Source: Marsupella aquatica (Eukaryota; Marchantiophyta). From it: a DNA stretch of 64,000 nucleotides. The notes below the pieces were generated by a model. The model was not told the origin of the DNA. It was given only the letters and a program-made list of their open reading frames with translations, and made no database searches. Position 1 is the first letter of the stretch; each line of letters opens with the position of its first letter. The DNA is taken from positions 26,846,001 to 26,910,000 of the forward strand of contig OZ316891.1 in assembly GCA_973895155.1 (NCBI GenBank). Direction: 5' to 3'. Below, in pieces: positions 27,623-36,665 of the stretch. A program made the position numbers and the translations under genes.

Positions 27623-28315
27623 ATGCTGGAACGCGCGTGTGCTCTCTTCCCCTATCGAAATGACGATCTAGGCTGCCTAAGCAGGCTGGCTGTTTGTCGG
27701 CCACCTGAATCCAAGTCCCATATTACTTTGGGACCAGTAGATGGGGAGCGTGAAGCAGTTGACAATTCTGGAGCAGGGACTGTGCGAGCTGATGTTGAGC
27801 TCAAATCTGAGGTTGGGGTAGGAAGACTGCAACCTGATGTTGGGCCATTGAAAGTCGATGTTGGCTCCACAACAAAAGGCGACAGTCATGTTCAGCTGGA
27901 ATCTGAGGCTGGTGTAGTGAAAGCTGGACCGTATGGGCGAGTAGAAGGTCTTGTGAGGAGAACGCCTAGAAGGCTGTCGATTGCTTTGCCTTATAATTGT
28001 TATCTAGGCGCGCCCTCTCCAAAGAAATGGTATGGAATTGCAAAGGGCAGGAGTCCTGGGATTTACCGCACTTGGGAGGAGGCAGAGGCTCAGGTCACTG
28101 GTTTTAGTGGAGCAAATCATAAGTCCTTCAAGTCCCACTCTGAAGCTGAGACATGGCTACAGCGTCAGTTCAATGCAATGGGGGCACAGTGGAAGGTTCC
28201 TAATCTAGCCGATAGGCATAGGGTCAATGTTAAATTGCTTGGAATAGATGAGTCTGGCCATGAAGTGTTCAAATGTGACTGTTGTGAGGAGATTTTCTGT
28301 AGCAATGAACATTAG
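27623..28315 (+). CDS. RNase H1 N-terminal hybrid-binding-domain protein of the MULE
   Basis: From the ATG at 27623 the frame runs 230 aa to TAG 28313-28315. Residues ~134-180 (KKWYGIAKGRSPGIYRTWEE and following, through GFSGANHKSFKSHSEAETWL) match the RNase H1 N-terminal RNA:DNA hybrid-binding domain, also called the Cauli_VI/viroplasmin domain. Its hallmarks are the W-Y-x-V/I-x-x-G...GIY-x-T-W core and the FSGA-x-x-KSF loop. No RNase H catalytic domain follows. Instead there is a C-terminal segment ending in a cysteine cluster (CDCCEEIFC) that could bind metal. The N-terminal ~110 residues are low-complexity with 'DVG/EVG' phrases. The frame is open for 25 codons upstream of this ATG, so an upstream start or exon is possible. 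A decayed copy occurs at 62640-62960, arguing that this gene belongs to the element family. Confidence 0.8.
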   Translation: MLERACALFPYRNDDLGCLSRLAVCRPPESKSHITLGPVDGEREAVDNSGAGTVRADVELKSEVGVGRLQPDVGPLKVDVGSTTKGDSHVQLESEAGVVKAGPYGRVEGLVRRTPRRLSIALPYNCYLGAPSPKKWYGIAKGRSPGIYRTWEEAEAQVTGFSGANHKSFKSHSEAETWLQRQFNAMGAQWKVPNLADRHRVNVKLLGIDESGHEVFKCDCCEEIFCSNEH

Positions 28316-29426
28316 ACCCATACGGGGTAATGGGTATAGCTTACGATTGGCTGAGGTGATGGGTACAATTCAGGATTCCCTGAGCTCCCACTGTAACTCA
28401 TTGCAGACTAGGCAGAGGCTAGCAGCAGAAGTAATTGTAGTTTTGCAAATTTTGAAGACTGCATACGCAGACGTACTCCACACATTTTGAAATCAGCAAT
28501 TGAAGCAATTATTGGAATTTGCAATGTTGAGTGCATGGATGTCCATTTCTGTGCAATGTGTATTGAGCTATTCTTTGCTGCCTCATGGCATTGTATTCCA
28601 TTACTATCGGCCTAGGTCTGTTTAGCAGCAAATTGCGCCAAGGTCTACCTCGCGACCGTTCGACCTCCCTGAACGGGATCTGCAATCGAGTGTCCGCCGC
28701 AACAACCCATATATTTTCCTACTTTGGTACGAAGACAAAAACCATATTGTCTTCATGTACATACACCCAAAGTTGCGTAACAGTGTGGGAACAAAACCAA
28801 GTAACTTTGACCCATGCCCCCTGGTAACCATCGTTCTTCTGTCCAAGGAGCATCCAAACACTCAAATTGCCCCCCTCTTGCAACGGCACAATTTTGGTGG
28901 AAGCGTGTAATGAAGACAATAATCATGTTGTGTTCACATGTTTCATTCATTGCATGCTGTATTTTGGACTTCAAATCACCATTTTTTTCAGGGTAGCCAC
29001 CATACATACTCAGCATTTTTGTACAAACTTATCAGGATGTTTATGTTGTTAATGGAGATGTTAATGGACCTGTCACACTTACTCTGGATGCTTATGCTCT
29101 TAGAGTTTTTTACTAACTTGTCCCCTAAACTACTACCCAATATTATTAACTTGTTCCTCGGACAAAATTAATTATTAACTTAATTGTCCCCCAATTTTCA
29201 TTTGGGTTAATATTAACTCATATATGGGTTCCCGTAACCAAGTGAGGCCGATGAAGAGGTGCCCTGATGGGCTCATACGTACGATCCAATAACAACTTGC
29301 CAGATGGTAATGGGAACCCATATACATTTTAATATTGATACAAATACAAAATGGAGGACATGTTGATAAAAAAATTTGTTTTGGGGGCACCTTAGCAATA
29401 TTAGGTAATTTGGGGGACAGGTTAGT

Positions 29427-29968
29427 AGGGTTTAGGGGTTTAGAGTTTAGGGCCCTTAATGATCTTGGTACATATATATGCTCAATTGACAAAACTAGGC
29501 CTTACTTTGGAGTTTTGTAGCACTGAGGGTGTTATACCAATTTTTAGGTACCCCATTTATTCACAACATATTTTGCAAAAGAAAAGGAAGAGGTAGGAGG
29601 GGGATCAATTTTGTCAATCTCTTGACCCACTTCAAGTCAAACATCCATACATATTCTCTATTCTTGGGTGTAATTGAAGCCCTACTTTTTGAACAAATGT
29701 ATAGGGTTTAGGGTGTATAGCCTACTAGTAGCCTCAAAGAGGGTTTAGGGTGTATAGGCTACTAGGAGTTGGCAGAGGGTTTAGGGTAGGCCTTCTTTCA
29801 TTACTTCTAGGCCAGAGGCATAACTCACTAAATGGCCTCATTTGAACAATGGAGATATAGGATGAGTTTTATGGGGTTGTTATTCTTGCCTCACCTTATA
29901 CAATACAAAAGGTCGGAGGAAACTTAGGGTTTAGGGTTTAGGTTTAGGTTTAGGGTTTAGGTTTAGGG
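29427..29968 (+). repeat. Interstitial telomere-like TTTAGGG tracts
   Basis: The densest run, 29924-29968, is made of TTAGGG/TTTAGGG/TTTAGG units. Shorter runs are at 29427-29452, ~29703, ~29741 and ~29776. The unit matches the plant telomere repeat but is irregular, so it is a degenerate interstitial tract. Confidence 0.75.
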
Positions 29969-30429
29969 CATAATGGTTTACTTAAACTTGTATTTGGGTA
30001 AATTTGATAAAGCAAGAATAAATCAAATAAAGGTTAAACTCATACAAGTTCATGCTTTTATGTACACACCTCCTCTACAGTAAGGAATCATCTCACGACA
30101 CAAACACACCTGGCCTCATACGTGACCATTGAATTGAAGCAAAAATTAATATTGTCCATCTATGCGGATTTCATCCATGGTCCCTGCTGCCTCCCAGAAC
30201 CCCAAGCATGCCGGGGCCAAAGACCCAACATTAATGTGACATATGTAAGAGCCTTCTTACTAATATTGTGCCAAATGTTCTTTCTTGCTGTGCCTAATGT
30301 TCTTCCTTTGCAAGGATGCCACATAACATGAGGGGGTCTAACACAAGGAAAACTATATGTGAAGACATTATTAATGTTGTGTTCACATAATTAGCCCTAC
30401 ATATATTTGAGTCTGAATGAAACCCAATT

Positions 30430-30780
30430 CAGATTATTTGTAATAGTGAGTGAAGACAAAATTAATGGTGTCTACAAATTTGCCCAAGTCTGCCTACAAC
30501 CCACACCCCCTTCATCTGGCCGTCCGCACCCGGTCATTTAAATTATGTGTAAGAGTTAGGGAAGACAGCATACATGTTGTCTTCCTTTTTCCAAAGTGTG
30601 TAATTAGGAACCCGGGTACCCTTCTTCTGGCTGTCCGCCCCCACCCGGTCTTTCACATTATTTGTAAGTGGAATGAAGACAAGATCATGGAGTCTACAGG
30701 TTTGCCCCGAAAGTTTCCAAGTGTCCTCTTTTTTTGGCCATTTGTGAGTGCGGAAGACAAGATGCGTGTCGTCTTTTGCA
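30430..30780 (+). repeat. ~112-bp tandem array carrying 24-bp palindromes
   Basis: The phrase CTGGC(C/T)GTCCGC recurs 112 bp apart (about 30516 and 30628). Palindromes sit at 30452-30475, 30561-30584, 30675-30697 (one base shorter) and 30753-30776. Between them 'attatttgtaag'-type phrases recur. A related array with the same palindrome type lies at 63185-63660. Confidence 0.8.
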
Positions 30781-31326
30781 TTCTAAACTTCACAGAAGCA
30801 GACTGGAATGATCATGTTATAATAGTAAGGAACTCCACTTTGTGACCAGGTTGAACGGAGTTGGCCCCTGCTTACCATTTGAACGAGACTACCTACTTTA
30901 GCATGCATTGTATCCAAACACACATGAGGTGTCATTGGTAATCAATTATGGACAATAATTTCATAATGAACACAACCTTGTAGGTGAAAATTTACTTAAG
31001 GAAATGTCTGTACAAGTTATGAGGACCCATTATATGACTACCACTGTTGGGAGCTCATGAAGTACCCATGACGCTACCACTGAAAATGGGGAAGGGTGTG
31101 GAAGTCAACTGGTAAATTGGGAAGGGTGCAGCAGCTGGTTGATACTCTGCCTGAAAGTATCCTGAGAAGAAGTGACTTGGGAGTCAATCTGAAGTATTTT
31201 TGAAAGCATAAACGTGTCTAAAGTGTAACCATCATCTATTGGAATATCATCCAAGGGACTCGTGACATGAGATGGTCCCCCTCTTCCTCGGCCCCTCCCT
31301 CTACTTGCCACGCTCTTATGCCGCTT

Positions 31327-34300
31327 CTACTTTTGTATGACACTGTCTTGCACTGCTAGGTCATCATCTTCAGGGTTCAGAAACACAACATTGGTAGTCG
31401 GATCAACTGCGAGTAGAGGAACTATCTTAATAGCCTGACCCTGGTGCGATTTTGAGACCGGTTTCCTCTTCTTAGAGGCTTGAACAGGTCCTAAGGCCAG
31501 TGTAGTTTCTCTCTGTAGTCCATACAATCCAAACAAACATCAGAAGATGTTGCAAACTCTATATTGACATTACAAAACTTAAGGCGTTTGACCAGCAAAA
31601 CATTGATGATAGAAATGTGGCATACCTGGGAGCCCATTGGTGCAGGTGCTGGTGTAGGGGCAGGTGGTGGAGTAGCTGTAGGGAGCTCATGCACTGATAC
31701 CCCGGATACCCTTTCTCTTCCCCTTGCCCTGCCTCCCTACAATCCAAACAAACATGCAAAGGCAGTGGAGGTTAACGTCCTGAACCTGCAAAGCGAAACC
31801 ACGAATAGAGCAAGGGAATTGGGGGCAGATCCATTCCAGACCTTGGAGGGGTTGGTTGGCGCTGCAGGGGGCGGTGCTGCTGCTGCTGCTCTGCTCTCCA
31901 ACAATGCCCCCCTCCTTATTCGTCCCTACACAAAAAAAGATCTAATGTGAACAGGAAGACATCGTGGTTATCGTCTCCAACCTGCAGAGCAATTCAAGAC
32001 GCGTATACAGCAAGGGAATTGGGGGCAGATCCAATCCAGACCTTGGAGGGGTTGGTTGGTGCTGCAGGGGGCGGTGCTGCTGCTGCTGCTCTGCTCTCCA
32101 ACAATGCCCCCCTCCTTATTTGTCCCTACACAAAAAAAGATCTAATGTGAACAGGAAGACATCATGGTTATCGTCTCCAACCTGCAGAGCAATTCAAGAT
32201 GCGTATACAGCAAGGGAATTGGGGGCAGATCCAATCCAGACCTTGGAGGGGTTGGTTGGCGCTGCAGGGGGCGGTGCTGCTGCTGCTGCTGCTGCTATGC
32301 TCTCCAACAATGCCCCCCTCCTTCGTCGCTACAAGAAAAAAATGAATGGTGACTTGAAAGACATCATGGTTCTCATCTCCAACCTGCAAAGCAATTCAAG
32401 ACACGGAAACAGCAAGGGAATTGGGGGCAGATCCAATCCAGACCTTGGAGGGGTTGGTTGGCACTGCAGGGGGCGGTGCTGCTGCTAGTGCTGGGATCTC
32501 AAGGGATGCCCCCCTCCTTCGTCGCTACAAGAAAAAAAATGAATGGTGACTTGAAAGACATCATGGTTCTTGTCTCCAACCTGCAAAGCAATTCAAGACA
32601 CGGAAACAACAAGGGAATTGGGGGCAGATCTATTCCAGACCTTGGAGGGCTTCGTTGGCACTACACAGTAGACCTGGAGTTCTGCTGGTGCTGGACTGTC
32701 TGGGATGTCCAGGGATACACCCATTCCTCCCTACAATGAAACAAATGCACAACAAACTTAAAAGACAAGAAGGATCACGTCTTCAACGTGCAAAGCAATT
32801 CTAGATATAGGCTAACCAAAGTAATTGGGGCCCAAAGAGGTCAGAAAATGAGTTCCATACGTCGGTGGGAGGCTCCAACACATGTGCATTCTGTTGAAAG
32901 CTGAGGGGGATCTCTGGATGGATAGGAACTTGAAATGCCTCTTCACATAGACAGTCCTCAATAGGAGCTGGTACCTCCTCTATCCCTTGGGCTTCTTGCT
33001 GTGGTTGGTCCTCTGGTGTGTTTTCTGGTACCTCCTCCTCCCCTTGGGCTTCTTGTTGTGGTTGGTCCTCTGGTGTGTTCTCTGGTACCTCCTCCTCCCC
33101 TATCTCTTTTTGCTGTGGTTGTTCCTCTGGTGTGTTCTCTGGTACCTCCTCCTCCCCTATCTCTTCTTGCTGTGGTTGTTCCTCTGGTGGGTTCTCTGCT
33201 ACCTCGTCCTCCCCTTGGGCTTCTTGCTGTGCTTGGACCTCTGCTGGCTCGTCATCCCCATGAACTGATTCATGAGGTCCATCCTCTTCATCCCCTGCCA
33301 TTGTTTCTTCCGGGTCTTCCGCTGCTGCACCAGTTATAGCAGGTTCCTGTGGTTCTTCCTTGGGTCCCTCTTCATCACTTTCCTCACATAGCAAACCCCA
33401 CTTTGCAGGGCCAATCTCATAATCACTCTCATCAGAGGTGTCCTGCCACACCTCTGAGACTCCAGCCTACACAATAACACAGCACTATGAATCTCACATG
33501 GCACAGGCATACATTACAAAACAAATAATTCATGGAGCCTAGACTTACCGCCTCCCGAGCACTTCGAACTGTCATGCCCCTCCTCTTGTATTCTTGGATG
33601 AGATTTGTAGTAGACTTTGCAAGCGTTGTGGGCTTCTGGTCTCGCTTCCATTCCCTGTAGTCAGCAGCAGTAGCTTCGAAATCTACTAGCTTGGGCGCAA
33701 TCTTCCACTTCAGCAGTGCCCTTTTCTGCTTCAAGTATTCCACTGCCTGACCAATGAGGTTCTCCCAAACCTCCTCAATGTGCAGAAGATGGGGAGGTTG
33801 CACCTCCACATGTAGCTGAGGGAAACAACATTGTAGCATGGCACTGTCCATTTTTAAAGCTACCAGTTTTTTATCCCTTGGCAGCACAATGGGCATCTGT
33901 TTGATAAGCTCAATCCATCCAAACACAATAGGAGAAGTGCCAGCAGACTCCGGAAATTCCAACAACATCTCAAACATAGAATCATCTAGCAAACAGGACC
34001 AACCCTGGTTGCACATGGGATGAATGTGTGCAGCTTTGATAACCCAAACGAGAAGCGTTTTTGTTGGGACAGTGGGCTCCTCTCCAACAACCAGATATTT
34101 CTTCTTCAGCATAGCTTTCCTCCTAGACTTGGATTGCTTCCATCGCAGCTGAACGGTAGACCTCAGGCGCGTCCATGTTGCTTCATTAGGCTCCTTCACA
34201 GCAGCAATCCGACCCGACTTGCGGTTCTTGTCTACACGAGCTGAGAGTTCAAATCTTGAAGCCAACCAAGGCAGGCCCGGCTCCAACAGTGCAGCTGGCA

Positions 34301-34475
34301 ACTGCAGGTTGTGGGCAATATACATATGGGTCTGGAATGCCTTGAAAGATGGATGGGAGCGGGGCTTATGGGTCCCAACTATGCAAAACCAGTTGTGTTT
34401 GCCCTTGCCATCAACATGGTGACGGAAGTGGACATCTTCCTTGGCTATGGAGTAATTAGTGCCCTGTGGCGCCAT
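31327..34475 (-). CDS. Nine-exon MULE-borne gene of unknown function with tandemly duplicated exons
   Basis: Not recognised. Exons in transcription order: 34475-33549, 33466-32861, 32730-32641, 32524-32444, 32328-32242, 32125-32042, 31925-31842, 31736-31626, 31512-31327. Every exon is a whole number of codons, so all junctions are phase 0. The total is 751 aa. Exon 1 (309 aa) starts MAPQGTNYSIAKEDVHF, has Cys/His residues that could form a finger (NWFC...FQTHMYIAH) and a basic stretch. Exon 2 is acidic with ~20-residue repeats (EEVPENTPEDQPQQ type). Exons 3-7 are variants of one short exon: an Arg/Gly start, GALLES, poly-Ala, PPPAAPTNPSK. Exon 8 is Pro/Ala-rich. Exon 9 has a likely nuclear signal (KKRKPVSK). 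After TAG 31327-31329 the frame stays open for ~74 codons with an RGRGRGRGG motif, so the stop may be recent. Splice sites are predicted by eye. Confidence 0.7.
31750..32830 (-). repeat. ~200-bp tandem exon-plus-intron array
   Basis: The phrase GGGAATTGGGGGCAGAT and close variants start at 31814, 32014, 32214, 32415 and 32613, spacings of 200, 200, 201 and 198 bp. A sixth degenerate unit near 32820 overlaps the donor end of the acidic exon. Each unit contains one predicted minus-strand exon (acceptor TAG, donor AAG|GTCTGG) plus its intron. The intron part includes a 24-bp palindrome relic, for example 31955-31978 and 32761-32784. Confidence 0.88.
32861..33466 (-). other. Acidic ~20-residue repeats encoded by exon 2
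   Basis: Between about 32975 and 33235 the minus strand encodes five imperfect copies of a unit around EEVPENTPEDQPQQEAQG (variants EDEVAENPPEEQPQQEEIG and EEEVPENTPEEQPQQKEIG). The unit is Glu/Gln/Pro-rich with no basic residues apart from one Lys. The DNA repeat period is about 60 bp. This region is the likely disordered, acidic part of the unknown MULE protein. Confidence 0.85.
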
Positions 34476-36142
34476 AGCAACTATGAAGACTACAAAGCAG
34501 CCTTGGTTGGGCTCAAGATCTCACCCAACCCTCGTCTGTGCTCTTCAATTGCCACTCCACACCTAGAATGACACGCAGGAAATTAAAAAGACATACCAAC
34601 ATACACAGGAAATATAGCAGCATCAAAAGCTCCAAATAAAACTTCACCCTACACAAAGAGTGACCTAGGAGATGACGATAATCACACGGAACAGGGGAAG
34701 AAACCAGGCGTCAAGTTTTATTTTCCAGGTGCGCACTTCTTAGAGTATGATAATTGAGAGTCCCGATTCCCGCACGGGAGGTGAAGTGAACTACAGAAGC
34801 CATGAACTACAGAAGTTGTCATTGCAAAAATTTGGTTTGCATCAAACTGGGGGCAGATCATGGAATGTTTGCAATGCCTGTGCATAGAGAGTGCTTGTAA
34901 AACTAAGAATTCTCTGCCAACAATTGACTAATGATTAAACCAAATCTAGTAGCAAACAAAATGAGACAGTGCGAGTAGAACTAAGATTTATTTTAGAGAG
35001 CTTTAGAAAATGCTTTGACCTAGTTGCAAACAACTTGAAGGAGACAGACGAAGATTCAAGAACTTTTACAAAATCATTCAACCTGGGGGACTGTCGTTGC
35101 AAACGAATTGACGGGTTGAAAGAGCACTTTTAAAGACTGAGTGAGAGAAAAAGAGAGAACAACGAGAAGCAACTATCATGCACCAACACTACAGCAAGAG
35201 GTAACGCAAATTTCCGGCCTCTCGATGGCCGCCTAAGATCAATGTAACAGTCTAGTTCTTCCTCACCCGCCTCTCTTCCAAAACCCTCTTTTGTCTCCCA
35301 CCAACAAACACTATCGATCTCTCTACGGGAAATTAGTTCATTCTCGTCTGCTACGTCTTTCGACTATTCTTCAACTACCAAAAATAAAGCAATGCAAGCC
35401 AAACTTAAGTATAGGAGAACGTCCAACCTTCAGCCTGCCTACCTCGTTGCTTCAAAGCAAAACGCCCTTGAATCTCTCGCGCATTGATGAATCCTATACG
35501 GGACCCCTGGGAGTTGGAATGGTTGCAACCTCACAGAGTCACAGGGTCACATTTGGCTCTCGCGAAACCTCAAACCTCAAAGAGCGGTTCTGACAGCTCG
35601 CTGCGGTTCTTTGCCATAGCACTGAGGGGGTCAAACAGCAATGCAAGTTTGCGCAAATAATTTATAGAGGCCAATCTATAGTCATCACCAGTGAAAACGG
35701 GGCTACATTCATTTTTGGTACTCTGAAATGATAATGTTTGGACCATCGGCAATCAGATTGACTCAATGCAACAAGACAAAACTTACAGACACATTGGGTA
35801 GCCAGTTTGAGTGGTGGGGAACGTCGTCCAGGTGGGGAACGTCGCATTTAGTGGCTGCTGCTCTACAATCAAATTGGACCCTGCGCTTTGCTTATGCCCA
35901 TGCTCCCAACAAAAAATGCAACGTGCTGCAACAGTCTTCTCCTACCGAACCCGACCATCAACAAACCCGATCATCAACAAGCAACAACATCCACAAAAGT
36001 CGAGCATCGATTGAACCCGAGCACCCGCCCGAGCATGGCCAGCAGATCAACAAAACCCGAGAGCTTCTCTTCTCTCCAAACAACATAGACCGACGATTGT
36101 CGGGGTTTAGCGGTAGGGAACCCTAAACCCCCCAAAACAACC
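34476..36142. other. MULE right non-coding region
   Basis: It contains the presumptive promoter of the minus-strand gene and about 1.6 kb without supported coding. Frames on the plus strand at 35290-35595 and 35728-36126 are open but have no recognisable domain or clear codon bias. Confidence 0.5.
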
Positions 36143-36166
36143 GAATACATAATATAATATGTATTC
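36143..36166. promoter_or_regulatory. Right subterminal 24-bp palindrome
   Basis: GAATACATAA...TATGTATTC has 7-bp arms and a 10-bp centre, matching the left palindrome at 22312-22335 in arm sequence and total length. It lies about 275 bp inside the right end of the element. Confidence 0.7.
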
Positions 36167-36356
36167 AAATGTAAACCCGCCCACACCGTATTTACAACCG
36201 TGGTGTTGACTGCATTGGACACTCAGTTGGGATCACGGTAACTACGGCGCGGACCACGGAGGACTGGACGTGACCACGCAGTGTACAACGTTAAGTTACG
36301 TTGCGGTAAACTGCAGAGTTTGGCCCTCACAAGAACAGTGAGTACAAATCATTAAG

Positions 36357-36440
36357 AGGGGGCCCATCAGGTAAAAAAAGTTCCCCAGGGGCCCATCAGG
36401 TAAGAAAGGTTCCGTAGAGGGCCCATCAAGCATATACCTC
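36357..36440 (-). repeat. Right terminal inverted repeat of the MULE
   Basis: Reverse complement of the left repeat with a few mismatches (GAGGTATATGC against GAGTTATATGC at the tip; CCCCTGGGGAAC against CCCCTTGGAAC inside). It is immediately followed by the second copy of the 10-bp target duplication. Confidence 0.9.
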
Positions 36441-36665
36441 GGTGCTGGTGTCAAGAAAGGATTCCCAATCAAAAACTATAATACATTCTTGTGCCCTTTT
36501 TTTGTGGTTGTCATTCAAATTTCATGGTTTTAGTGCCCAAAAAAGGAAAAAAGTTCGTCAAAAGAGAAGAATAAAGCAAAAGTGTGAACTTAATTTAGCG
36601 TGAATGAAAGGGTAAGGAGAGTCATTAATGTCTTTCCAGGACCCCTAGCCCTGAATCATGGATCT
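36441..36665 (+). repeat. Target duplication and right half of dispersed repeat R
   Basis: GGTGCTGGTG (36441-36450) repeats 21775-21784. From 36451 to about 36612 the sequence is the reverse complement of about 42985-43145, continuing the homology interrupted at 21774. At about 36618-36665 a partial direct copy of 21148-21195 (gagtcattaatg, ccctgaatcatgg) begins. Confidence 0.88.

Larger units (their letters stand above)
28316..31326. other. MULE internal non-coding region with palindromes and telomere-like tracts
   Basis: No gene supported. It contains isolated 24-bp palindromes at 28731-28754, 28912-28935 and 30361-30384, a palindrome-bearing tandem array at 30430-30780, and TTTAGGG-like tracts between 29427 and 29968. 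It lies between the 3' ends of the two convergent element genes. Minus-strand 31105-31326 continues open in frame after the stop of the unknown gene. Confidence 0.6.
21785..36440. mobile_element. Mutator-like element (MULE), 14.66 kb, with terminal inverted repeats
   Basis: The ends are inverted copies: left begins GAGTTATATGCTTGATGGGC and the right end, read in reverse, begins GAGGTATATGCTTGATGGGC. Similarity continues for about 84 bp. Both ends are flanked by GGTGCTGGTG; MULEs usually make 8-11 bp duplications. The inverted copy of the host repeat at 42985-43375 lacks the insert and confirms the borders. Inside are a mudrA-like transposase (22508-26991, +), an RNase H1 hybrid-binding-domain gene (27623-28315, +), a nine-exon gene of unknown function (34475-31327, -), several tandem arrays and about twenty 24-bp palindromes. 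It is unusually long for a MULE. Whether it can still move is doubtful because the transposase has at least one frameshift. Confidence 0.92.

Noticed and set aside
33001-33339. Plus-strand Leu/Val/Pro-rich open frames at 33.0-33.3 kb
   Set aside because: They are the antisense of the acidic repeats of the minus-strand gene.
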